Below are positions 7,702 through 12,964 of a stretch of 12,964 bases of DNA, piece by piece. Under the pieces are notes generated by a model. That model saw nothing but the letters and a program-made list of their open reading frames with translations, ran no database searches and was not told the DNA's origin. The translations under genes were made by a program, and so were the position numbers. Where the stretch lies: assembly GCA_046263195.1 (NCBI GenBank), contig JBHELG010000141.1:1-12964 (forward strand). The letters are read 5' to 3'. How positions within the stretch are numbered: the stretch's first letter is position 1; every line of letters begins with the position of its first letter. The DNA is from JBHELG01 sp046263195 (GTDB taxonomy: Bacteria > Actinomycetota > Nitriliruptoria > Nitriliruptorales > JAHWKO01).

Positions 7702-8334
7702 CTAACCGTCGCGAAGTATGGAATCTTCCCTTGCTTCGGGCAAGTCTCGCCTGGCCATCGTTCGCACCGCCCCCTCCTCCGTGACGAGGACATCGACCGC
7801 CAGATCGTGCGGATCGCGGGGGACGCTCGTGACGAGCTGCAACGCCAGACAGAACCCCACCCGCAGGATTCTCGCCGGCAGTCGCGCGAGCAGCCGATCG
7901 TAGTGGCCGCCGCCCTGCCCAAGCCTGCCCCCGCCGGTGTCGAAGGCGACCCCCGGTACGACGACGACGTCGAGTTGGTCCGCTGCGATCGACTGGCCGG
8001 GCGGCTCACGAACGCCCCGGAAACCGGGGACGAGCGCGGCGAGACCATCTACGGGTACGAATTCGAGCTCTCCCCCCACCACGCGGGGAAACAGCGGTTG
8101 AACGCCGCGGGCCAGGAGCCGCGGGATGGCCACGGCAGGGTCCGCTTCGTCGGGAAGCGCGGCGTAGAGGGCTAGCGTTCGGCAGACGGAGACCTCGGGC
8201 AGGGCGAGCAGGTGCTCAGCGGCGGCGGCGGAGGCAAGGGTCCGCTGTTCGGGCGGAACCGCCCGCCTCCGCTCGCGCACGACGCGACGAAGTGCGCGTT
8301 TGGCGTCGAGGGGGTTCCTCGCCATCTTGGACAT
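7702..8334 (-). CDS. 5-formyltetrahydrofolate cyclo-ligase
   Basis: 210 residues from the ATG at 8334. A second ATG at 8325 is also possible, and the GAGG at 8337-8340 is close to the first and better spaced for the second. The enzyme uses ATP to turn 5-formyl-THF into 5,10-methenyl-THF, clearing a storage or inhibitory folate in one-carbon metabolism. The N-terminus has the basic helical start (DAKRALRRVVRERRRA), LALYAALPDEAD at about 54-65 matches the substrate-side motif, and GVAFDTGGGRLGQGGGHYDR at 128-147 is the family's glycine-rich nucleotide-binding signature. Slightly longer than the usual 180-200. It is the first gene of the leftward run and divergent from galU, with 181 bases between their starts. 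This divergent pairing is also found in mycobacteria. Confidence 0.92.
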   Translation of the reverse strand: MSKMARNPLDAKRALRRVVRERRRAVPPEQRTLASAAAAEHLLALPEVSVCRTLALYAALPDEADPAVAIPRLLARGVQPLFPRVVGGELEFVPVDGLAALVPGFRGVREPPGQSIAADQLDVVVVPGVAFDTGGGRLGQGGGHYDRLLARLPARILRVGFCLALQLVTSVPRDPHDLAVDVLVTEEGAVRTMARRDLPEAREDSILRDG

Positions 8335-8515
8335 GTCCTCGCTTCGCTGTGGTCTTCCGAGACCGGGAACGGGGCGTCAGCGTCGGATTTCTCGGCTGGT
8401 GTGGTCCCCGTCCTCTCCGGTCGATCGGCCCCGGCCCTGCCTGCTCGCTCGTCTACCCTCGAAACCAGGTGTTCCACGTCCACCGCGGTTTTTCGCCGTC
8501 CTCCAGGAGAGTCTC

Positions 8516-9430
8516 GTGAGCGATGCAGGCAACGCCTCTAGCGAATCTCGTGTCCGCAAAGCCGTTCTGCCTGCGGCAGGCTATGGCACACGCTTCCTTC
8601 CCGCGACGAAGGCACAGCCCAAAGAGACCATTCCCGTCCTCGATCGTCCCACGATCCAGTACATGGTCGAGGAGGCGGTCCGGGCGGGGCTCGACGACCT
8701 GCTGATCGTCACGGGTCGCAACAAGCAGGCGATCGAGGACCACTTCGACCGTAATCCCGAGCTCGAGGACGCTCTCGGCGAGAAAGGCAAGGAAGAGGAG
8801 CTCGAGGAGGTCCTGAGGTTGGCGCGCCTGGGCACGCTGCACTACGTGCGACAGCCCGTGCAGCGAGGGCTCGGCGACGCGGTGCTGCAGGCGAGAAAGC
8901 ATGTCGGCGACGAGCCTTTCGCGGTGCTGCTCGGCGACGACATCCTCGATCCGGACGAGCCCTTTCTCGAGCACATGCTCGAGACGTTCGCACGAACCCG
9001 CCGCCCCGTCGTGGCCGTGACCGCCGTGCCCGAGCAGCAGATTTCCTCGTACGGCATCGTGGCGACCGAGTCGCGCGAGGCCGAGGGTGTGCACGACGTC
9101 TTCGACCTGGTCGAGAAGCCCCAACCGGAGGACGCCCCTTCGAACCTCGCCATCATCGGACGTTACGTCCTCACCCCTGACGTGTTCGACGTGATCGAGC
9201 GGACCGAGCCGGGCAGCGATGGCGAGATCCAGCTGACCGACGCCTTGAAGAGCATGGCGCAGGAGGAGGCGATCGTGGCGGTCGAGTACACCGGAGCGCG
9301 CCACGACGTCGGGGACGTGCTGGGCTTCCTCAAGGCGAACGTGGCCCTCGCCGTCGACCGCCCCGATCTCGGCAAGGAGTTCCTCGACTGGCTGGAGGAG
9401 TTCCTGCGGGCGCGTAGGGAGGTGACCTGA
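8516..9430 (+). CDS. galU: UTP-glucose-1-phosphate uridylyltransferase
   Basis: 304 residues from a GTG at 8516, with AGGAGA at 8504-8509 six bases before it. The open frame reaches further upstream, but that part is the antisense shadow of the cyclo-ligase and the intergenic region. GalU makes UDP-glucose, the donor for envelope glycans, trehalose and other sugars. Signatures: the nucleotide loop AAGYGTRFLPATKAQPKE at about 20-37, PTIQYMVEEAVRAG, GLGDAVLQAR, AVLLGDDI with the metal-binding Asp pair, VEKP, and GEIQLTDAL. The loop reads AQPKETI where most GalU have AVPKEML, a small difference. Length is typical. Its last codons carry the ribosome binding site of moeA, and its stop overlaps the proposed moeA start. 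Confidence 0.94.
   Translation: MSDAGNASSESRVRKAVLPAAGYGTRFLPATKAQPKETIPVLDRPTIQYMVEEAVRAGLDDLLIVTGRNKQAIEDHFDRNPELEDALGEKGKEEELEEVLRLARLGTLHYVRQPVQRGLGDAVLQARKHVGDEPFAVLLGDDILDPDEPFLEHMLETFARTRRPVVAVTAVPEQQISSYGIVATESREAEGVHDVFDLVEKPQPEDAPSNLAIIGRYVLTPDVFDVIERTEPGSDGEIQLTDALKSMAQEEAIVAVEYTGARHDVGDVLGFLKANVALAVDRPDLGKEFLDWLEEFLRARREVT
9417..9425 (+). promoter_or_regulatory. Shine-Dalgarno inside the galU end that decides the moeA start
   Basis: GGGAGGTGA at 9417-9425 matches the 16S anti-Shine-Dalgarno over eight or more bases, the best site in the window. It sits in the last galU codons. The only start-like codon at usable distance in the moeA frame is CTG at 9427, four bases after GGAGG; the TAG at 9415-9417 closes that frame upstream. 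The next conventional start in frame is the TTG at 9565. Confidence 0.7.
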
Positions 9431-10704
9431 CGAGCGTTCCAGCGAGCGGGTTCCGGGGGCTGGGACGCACCGAGGTCACGCCCGCAGATGAGCTCGAGGC
9501 AGTCGACGTCTACCGGGACAGGATCCTGTCCGAACTGACGGCCATCGAACCGGTCCTGCTCGACTTGGGGGACGCGCTGGGGCTCGTGCTGGCCGAGGAC
9601 GTCCGCGCGCAGGAGCAGCTGCCGCCTTTCACCAACTCCGCGATGGACGGCTACGCGGTCGTCGGCTCCGCCCTCACCGGCGGTGACGCGCAACGTCCTG
9701 TCCGGCTGCGGCTCGTAGGAGAGGTCGCCGCAGGCGGGGAGGCCCCGCCTGCGGTGCAGCCCGGTGAGGCGGTGCGAATCATGACGGGGGCCCCCCTGCC
9801 GCCGGGCGCTGACACCGTCGTGCCGGTCGAGCTCACACGCGAGTCCGACGGGGAGGTCGCGATCTTCCGCGCCTGCCCCGTCGGGGCGAACGTTCGACCA
9901 TCCGGCGAGGACGTGCGGGTCGGACAACTCGTGCTGAGCGCGGGACGACGGCTGCGCCCCGGTGACATTGCCCTCCTCGCCGCGCTGGGACGAGCCAGAG
10001 TGCGTTGCCACCCACGTCCTCGCGTCGTCGTCTTCTCCACCGGCAGCGAACTCGTCGCGCACGACCAGCCGCTTGCACCCGGCAAGATCCGCGATTCGAA
10101 CGGTCCCATGCTGAGCGCACTCGTCAGACAGGCCGAAGCCATTCCCTTCGCGCCCGGGATCGTCCCCGACGACCGTGACAGCCTCCTACGCGCTTTCAGC
10201 TCCCACCTCGGCCAGGCAGACCTGCTGCTCGCGAGTGGAGGTGTGAGCGCCGGCGCCCACGACCACGTTCGTGACGTGCTCGGAGAGCTCGGCGAGGTCC
10301 GGGTGAGGAAGATCGCCATGAAGCCCGGCATGCCGCAGGTATGGGGCCAGGTCAAGGGGGTGCCCGTGTTCGGTCTTCCCGGCAATCCGGTGTCGAGCTT
10401 CGTATCGTTCGAAGTGTTCGTGCGTCCCGCTCTGCGCCGACTGCAGGGACGGAACGATCTGTTTCCTCCAGACATCACCGCTCGCATGGGCGAGGACGTC
10501 CATTCTCCAGCCGCGAAGCGCTCTTACCTGCGGGTGCGGCTCAGCCAGCAGGCAGGAGAGTGGACAGCCAGCCTGTCGGGGGGGCAGGGATCGCACGTGA
10601 TCGGCGGACTGGTCGACGCGGACGGACTGGCGGAGATCCCTGAGGAGCGGACGACGGTACGAGCCGGGGAGGCGGTACGGGTGCAGCTGCTCGTCGGGAA
10701 TTGA
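9427..10704 (+). CDS. moeA: Molybdopterin molybdotransferase MoeA / gephyrin-like protein, probable CTG start
   Basis: 425 residues if started at the CTG at 9427, which overlaps the galU stop as CTGA behind a near-perfect Shine-Dalgarno. The first conventional start, TTG at 9565, would remove 46 residues including VYRDRILSELTAIEPVLLDL, which resembles the normal MoeA N-terminus. MoeA inserts molybdate into adenylylated molybdopterin. Signatures: PPFTNSAMDGYAV (Asp74), TGAPLP at 120-125, PSGED to 162, STGSEL at 204-209, SGGVSAG at 270-276, KIAMKPG at 295-301 and LPGNPVSS at 317-324. The usual KPGKP reads KPGMP, but the two Lys of KIAMK and the acidic residues are kept, so activity is likely. 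Next to moaC it fits cofactor synthesis. The locus also resembles that of the actinobacterial division protein Glp, a MoeA relative, so a second role is possible. Confidence 0.9.
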   Translation: MTSVPASGFRGLGRTEVTPADELEAVDVYRDRILSELTAIEPVLLDLGDALGLVLAEDVRAQEQLPPFTNSAMDGYAVVGSALTGGDAQRPVRLRLVGEVAAGGEAPPAVQPGEAVRIMTGAPLPPGADTVVPVELTRESDGEVAIFRACPVGANVRPSGEDVRVGQLVLSAGRRLRPGDIALLAALGRARVRCHPRPRVVVFSTGSELVAHDQPLAPGKIRDSNGPMLSALVRQAEAIPFAPGIVPDDRDSLLRAFSSHLGQADLLLASGGVSAGAHDHVRDVLGELGEVRVRKIAMKPGMPQVWGQVKGVPVFGLPGNPVSSFVSFEVFVRPALRRLQGRNDLFPPDITARMGEDVHSPAAKRSYLRVRLSQQAGEWTASLSGGQGSHVIGGLVDADGLAEIPEERTTVRAGEAVRVQLLVGN

Positions 10705-10712
10705 GGCGGGCG

Positions 10713-11240
10713 ATGAGCGATTCCCAGAAGGGGCCGACCTCAGGGAGCGGCCCTGAGCGCGACGTTCTCACCCATTTCGACGAGGCCGGACGTGCACGCA
10801 TGATCGACCTCGGAGGTAAACCGGTCACGGTTCGCTCTGCCCGCGCCCGCTGCCAGGTGCTCGTCAGCCCTGATACCGCAGCACGGCTGGTGGATGGCAC
10901 CCTCCCCAAAGGCGACGCCGTAGCCGTGGCCCGAATCGCGGGGATCCAAGCCGCGAAGCGCACCGCCGACCTCATCCCGCTCTGTCATCCCGTCAGGCTC
11001 GATACGGCGGACGTGGACCTCGCCGTGGACGTCACTTCCGGAGTCGTGGAGCTCAGAAGCGAGGCTCGTGCCACCGATCGCACCGGCGTCGAGATGGAGG
11101 CGCTCGTGGCGGCCTCGGTGGCAGCCCTTGCCCTCTACGACATGGTGAAATCTGTGGATCGGGGCGCTCGCATCACTGATCTTCGGCTGCTCGAGAAGAC
11201 CGGCGGGATGCGTGGCGACTGGCGCGCCCCGAGCAGCTGA
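10713..11240 (+). CDS. moaC: Cyclic pyranopterin monophosphate synthase MoaC
   Basis: 175 residues from the ATG at 10713, with GAGG six bases before it. A TTG at 10701 overlapping the moeA stop as TTGA is a less likely start. MoaC is the second enzyme of molybdenum cofactor synthesis and converts the MoaA product to cyclic pyranopterin monophosphate. Signatures: HFDEAGRARMIDLGGKP at 21-37, PKGDAVAVARIAGIQAAK at 65-82 with the active-site Lys66, LCHP with His92, EMEALVAAS from 127, YDMVKSVDR at 142-150 with Asp149, and LLEKTGG. The usual GGKSG after this reads GGMRG, while the upstream catalytic residues are intact. Length is typical. It is eight bases after moeA and surely co-transcribed with it. 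No moaA, moaD, moaE or mog lies in the window. Confidence 0.95.
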   Translation: MSDSQKGPTSGSGPERDVLTHFDEAGRARMIDLGGKPVTVRSARARCQVLVSPDTAARLVDGTLPKGDAVAVARIAGIQAAKRTADLIPLCHPVRLDTADVDLAVDVTSGVVELRSEARATDRTGVEMEALVAASVAALALYDMVKSVDRGARITDLRLLEKTGGMRGDWRAPSS

Positions 11241-11266
11241 TCGGAGCTCAAGACAGCAGCTTCCCT

Positions 11267-11287
11267 GGTCAGACGGCAATCTGGACC
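11267..11287 (+). terminator. Weak hairpin after moaC
   Basis: GGTCAGA at 11267-11273 can pair with TCT (11280-11282) and GACC (11284-11287), leaving G11283 bulged and a six-base loop. It lies 26 bases after the moaC stop and is followed by TTCC, not a U-tract. Together with the possible promoter at 11383-11411 it suggests a transcript boundary between moaC and the membrane-protein gene, but the structure is weak. Confidence 0.25.
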
Positions 11288-11339
11288 TTCCATGAGCACC
11301 TGATCCACCCGGCGCACGGCGGCCCGCCTGCCATTCGGG

Positions 11340-11354
11340 GTGCATTTCGTGCAC
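11340..11354. repeat. Short inverted repeat GTGCA-N5-TGCAC
   Basis: GTGCA at 11340-11344 and TGCAC at 11350-11354 form a dyad around TTTCG, about 30 bases upstream of a plausible -35 element. It could be an operator half-site pair or a small hairpin; GGG just before and CCC just after could extend it with a bulge. No other copy was noticed in the window. Confidence 0.25.
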
Positions 11355-11382
11355 ATCGCCCCACGTTGTGCGTGCGGGATGC

Positions 11383-11411
11383 TTGGGGGCGGTCACCTCC
11401 GGTGGTACGTT
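11383..11411 (+). promoter_or_regulatory. Possible promoter for the Glp-receptor-like / translin genes
   Basis: TTGGGG at 11383-11388 and TACGTT at 11406-11411 are separated by 17 bases, fitting the loose actinobacterial housekeeping pattern TTGnnn-17-TAnnnT. Transcription would begin near 11418, giving a leader of about 33 bases before the GTG at 11451. This is a match by eye in GC-rich DNA and has not been tested. Confidence 0.4.
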
Positions 11412-11450
11412 CCCGCGCGGCTTCCCCAGCTTGCACGAGTAAGGACACCC

Positions 11451-12065
11451 GTGAACGGAGCGCTGGTTTTCCTGCTTGCGCTGCTGTGGGCGCTTGTCAT
11501 CCTGCCGGGCGCCCTGCGATCGCGCCGGTCGTCGCCGGCAAGCAGCGTCGGGACCTTCGAACGCGCGATGGACATCCTCGCCCGTCGGGAGAACAACGAG
11601 TACGGGGGGGATGGCCGCTACGTCTACGTCCCAAACGATGCCGCACGGATCAGCGGGGATCGTTCGGCACGGCAACAGGAGATCATGACCCGGCGCCGAC
11701 GCACGTTCATCCGGCTTCTCGTCCTGACCTTGGCGAGCATGGTGATCGCGCTCGCCGGTGGCGGCGAGTGGTGGTTCCTGTTCGCGTGTGCGGGTGGGAT
11801 GCTGTCCGGGTACGTAGCGTTGCTTCTGCGCTGGAAGTCACAGGCAGAGGAGGCAGCCGCAGTCGCCCGGGGTCGACCTGGTGCCGTGAGCGCTCCCCTG
11901 ACTGCACCCCTCGCCTCGCGGGTCGAGTCGGTGCTGCCCGAGCGGGAACTGTTGCCGGTCGGAGCAAGCCTGACTTCGGCCATCGAGGCTGACAGCGGCC
12001 AGGACATGGGGTGGGACTCCCGGCCCGCAGTGCGCATTCATCGCTGGGAGGCATCGAGAACTTGA
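11451..12065 (+). CDS. Three-span membrane protein, candidate Glp receptor (Rv0996-like)
   Basis: 204 residues from a GTG at 11451, with AAGGA at 11441-11445 five bases before it; the open frame upstream has no coding signs. Membrane segment 1 is at about 4-22, then a polar loop (SVGTFERAMDILARRENNEY and on to about 80), a basic TRRRR at 80-84, and two close segments at about 87-102 and 106-126. A polar C-terminal tail of about 78 residues follows. No enzyme motif is visible. The position downstream of galU and moeA and the layout (N-terminal span, FxxAMxxL-like loop, arginine cluster, paired spans) match, as far as I recall, Rv0996-type proteins, named GlpR (unrelated to the glycerol repressor) as membrane receptor of the gephyrin-like division protein Glp in corynebacteria. 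The assignment rests on context and topology. Its stop overlaps the translin gene start as TTGA. Confidence 0.75.
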   Translation: MNGALVFLLALLWALVILPGALRSRRSSPASSVGTFERAMDILARRENNEYGGDGRYVYVPNDAARISGDRSARQQEIMTRRRRTFIRLLVLTLASMVIALAGGGEWWFLFACAGGMLSGYVALLLRWKSQAEEAAAVARGRPGAVSAPLTAPLASRVESVLPERELLPVGASLTSAIEADSGQDMGWDSRPAVRIHRWEASRT

Positions 12066-12802
12066 CCCCTTCGGGGGGCACCTCCGATCTCTCTGGGATC
12101 GTCGAGCCTGTTCGGGAGCGATTTCTCGCCCGTCACGGGGCGCGTGAGAGCGCTTACGCCGCATCGCGTGAGGCGATCCGCGCGGCTGCAAACGCCATCC
12201 GTGCCATTCATCGGGAAGAGCGTGAGCAGGCGTATGAGCTCATCGCCGCCTCGCGGGAAGCGCTGGAGCGGTCCCTGGCGGCGGCAGGCCAACACCCGGA
12301 AGTCCTCTATGGAGGATTTGTTCAGGACGCCGCGAAGGAGTACGCCGAAGCGCGGCTGACGGCTGTGGCGATCGCGGATGAGCCCTGGCCTGATCCGGGT
12401 CAGCTCGGCATCGATGATGCCTCGTGGCTGCATGGCCTGGCTGAAGCGGTCGGTGAGCTACGCCGACGCTGCCTCGATCTCATCCGGCGTGAGCAACTGG
12501 CCGAGGCGGAACGCGTGCTCCGGGTGATGGATGACGTGCTTGCCTGCCTCGTCACGATCGACGTGCCTGACACCCTCACCCGTGGCTTGCGACGGGCGAC
12601 TGACGGGGCGCGAGCCATCACGGAGCGCACCCGCGGCGACCTTACGGCATCGCTCGGTCAGAGAAGGCTGCGGGAGGCCCTCGACGCGCATCGCAGTGCG
12701 CTGCTTCAAGCCGTTCCCGAGGCGGGGGATCGCAGCAACGATCTCGGGGCCGGCAGCGGTCCTGGTTTGCCAGGGCCAGGTCAGGACGACCGAAATCGGT
12801 GA
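12062..12802 (+). CDS. Translin-family RNA/ssDNA-binding protein
   Basis: 246 residues from a TTG at 12062 that overlaps the previous stop as TTGA, with GGGAGG at 12046-12051. An ATG at 12011 inside the upstream gene is an alternative. The protein is almost wholly helical and polar. Translin-like features in order are an N-terminal helix with REAIRAAANAIRAIHREER (36-54), VQDAAKEYAEAR (87-98) resembling the family's QEYVEA, LHGLAEAVGELRR (123-135), AERVLRVMDDVLACL (149-163), and LRRATDGARAITERTRGDL (176-194). It resembles archaeal/bacterial COG2178 proteins. Eukaryotic translin with TRAX forms the C3PO RNase; in TRAX an ExxE pair and an Asp are catalytic, and E93/E96 and D181 are candidates here, so nuclease activity is possible but unproven. 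A Gly/Pro-rich tail ends it. It is coupled to the membrane-protein gene and lies 123 bases before a tRNA gene. Confidence 0.82.
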   Translation: MTPSGGTSDLSGIVEPVRERFLARHGARESAYAASREAIRAAANAIRAIHREEREQAYELIAASREALERSLAAAGQHPEVLYGGFVQDAAKEYAEARLTAVAIADEPWPDPGQLGIDDASWLHGLAEAVGELRRRCLDLIRREQLAEAERVLRVMDDVLACLVTIDVPDTLTRGLRRATDGARAITERTRGDLTASLGQRRLREALDAHRSALLQAVPEAGDRSNDLGAGSGPGLPGPGQDDRNR

Positions 12803-12825
12803 CGAAGTCGCGTGCGGCTTCGAAG

Positions 12826-12847
12826 ACGGCGGAGGTAGGCCGCCGTG
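12826..12847 (+). terminator. GC hairpin after the translin-family gene
   Basis: ACGGCGG at 12826-12832 pairs perfectly with CCGCCGT at 12841-12847 around an eight-base loop. It starts 24 bases after the stop of the last gene in the rightward run and lies before the tRNA, a sensible place for transcription to end. There is no U-tract, so it would be a tail-less type. Confidence 0.4.
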
Positions 12848-12925
12848 ACGTGCTCCGAGCGGGCCGGCCCAGTTGGGCTTCGGCTCGCACCCCGTCGCTC
12901 GCATCGATAGCATCGAAGCGCCCCC

Positions 12926-12964
12926 GGGGGTGTAGCTCAGCCTGGCAGAGCGCTTCGTTCGCAA
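12926..12964 (+). tRNA. tRNA-Ala(CGC), 5' half, cut by the window edge
   Basis: The acceptor 5' strand GGGGGTG (12926-12932) is followed by TA, the D-stem GCTC...GAGC around AGCCTGGCA (with the conserved GG), G26, an anticodon-stem strand CTTCG, and the loop TTCGCAA. With T33 in place the anticodon is CGC, which reads Ala GCG codons. The first half also closely resembles bacterial tRNA-Ala (GTAGCTCAG...AGAGCGC). The anticodon 3' strand, variable loop, T-arm and acceptor 3' strand lie beyond the window, so pairing of those stems cannot be checked. The leader just before it is CCCCC, which could pair with the acceptor GGGGG. Confidence 0.88.

Noticed and set aside
8454..8459. TACCCT as a -10 element of galU
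   Set aside because: No TTG-like -35 lies 16-19 bases upstream, so I could not support a promoter.
8453..9304. 283-residue leftward open frame inside galU
   Set aside because: Antisense shadow with repeated Leu/His/Arg composition and no motif; galU on the other strand is unambiguous.
9163..10062. 299-residue leftward open frame across galU and moeA
   Set aside because: It spans two well-supported opposite genes and shows no domain.
6043..11610. Runs of seven G at 6043-6049, 10578-10584 and 11604-11610 as phase-variation switches
   Set aside because: All lie inside intact reading frames, are short for slippage-based switching, and are expected in DNA this GC-rich.
10740..11675. 311-residue leftward open frame across moaC and the gap after it
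   Set aside because: It covers conserved moaC in antisense. Its only non-overlapping part is the intergenic gap, which shows no coding pattern on this strand.

Overview
The window is a GC-rich stretch of bacterial chromosome, densely coded, and most likely from an actinobacterium. The clearest sign is gene order. An FmdB-type zinc-ribbon gene and a 5-formyltetrahydrofolate cyclo-ligase gene read leftward, and galU, moeA and a small three-span membrane protein gene read rightward. As I recall, this is the arrangement of Mycobacterium tuberculosis Rv0991c-Rv0992c / galU-moeA1-(rimJ)-Rv0996. Short purine-rich ribosome binding sites and frequent GTG starts fit too. I cannot fix the lineage further. 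The translin-family gene and the tldD/tldE pair suggest something outside the well-studied mycobacteria.

Layout, left to right: (1) Two leftward genes, a seven-span membrane protein with a spermidine-synthase-like methyltransferase-fold domain and the start of a single-span membrane protein cut by the window edge, with a strong hairpin between them. (2) A rightward translationally coupled pair, tldD and tldE (pmbA), encoding the two halves of a TldD/TldE metalloprotease. (3) A leftward run of five genes, read from the middle out: 5-formyl-THF cyclo-ligase, FmdB-type zinc-ribbon protein, MTA phosphorylase (mtnP), a CpaB-like SAF-domain membrane protein, and undecaprenyl-diphosphatase (uppP). 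(4) A rightward run that starts divergently from it: galU, moeA, moaC, a Glp-receptor-like membrane protein, and a translin-family protein. (5) The 5' half of a tRNA-Ala(CGC) gene at the right edge.

The genes mix envelope precursor supply (GalU makes UDP-glucose, UppP recycles undecaprenyl phosphate), molybdenum cofactor synthesis (MoaC early, MoeA late), folate and methylthioadenosine salvage, and protein quality control or processing. The right half is the most interesting part. It may be an actinobacterial gephyrin-like (Glp)/receptor cell-division locus that is also joined to cofactor genes. Its moeA appears to start at a CTG codon that overlaps the galU stop, and it ends with a bacterial member of the mainly eukaryotic and archaeal translin family next to a tRNA gene.

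No gap over 300 bases lacks a gene. The largest gap (about 210 bases, between moaC and the membrane protein gene) holds a weak hairpin, an inverted repeat and a plausible promoter. I saw no insertion sequence, integrase, CRISPR array or rRNA. All function calls are from reading motifs by eye, without database searches.
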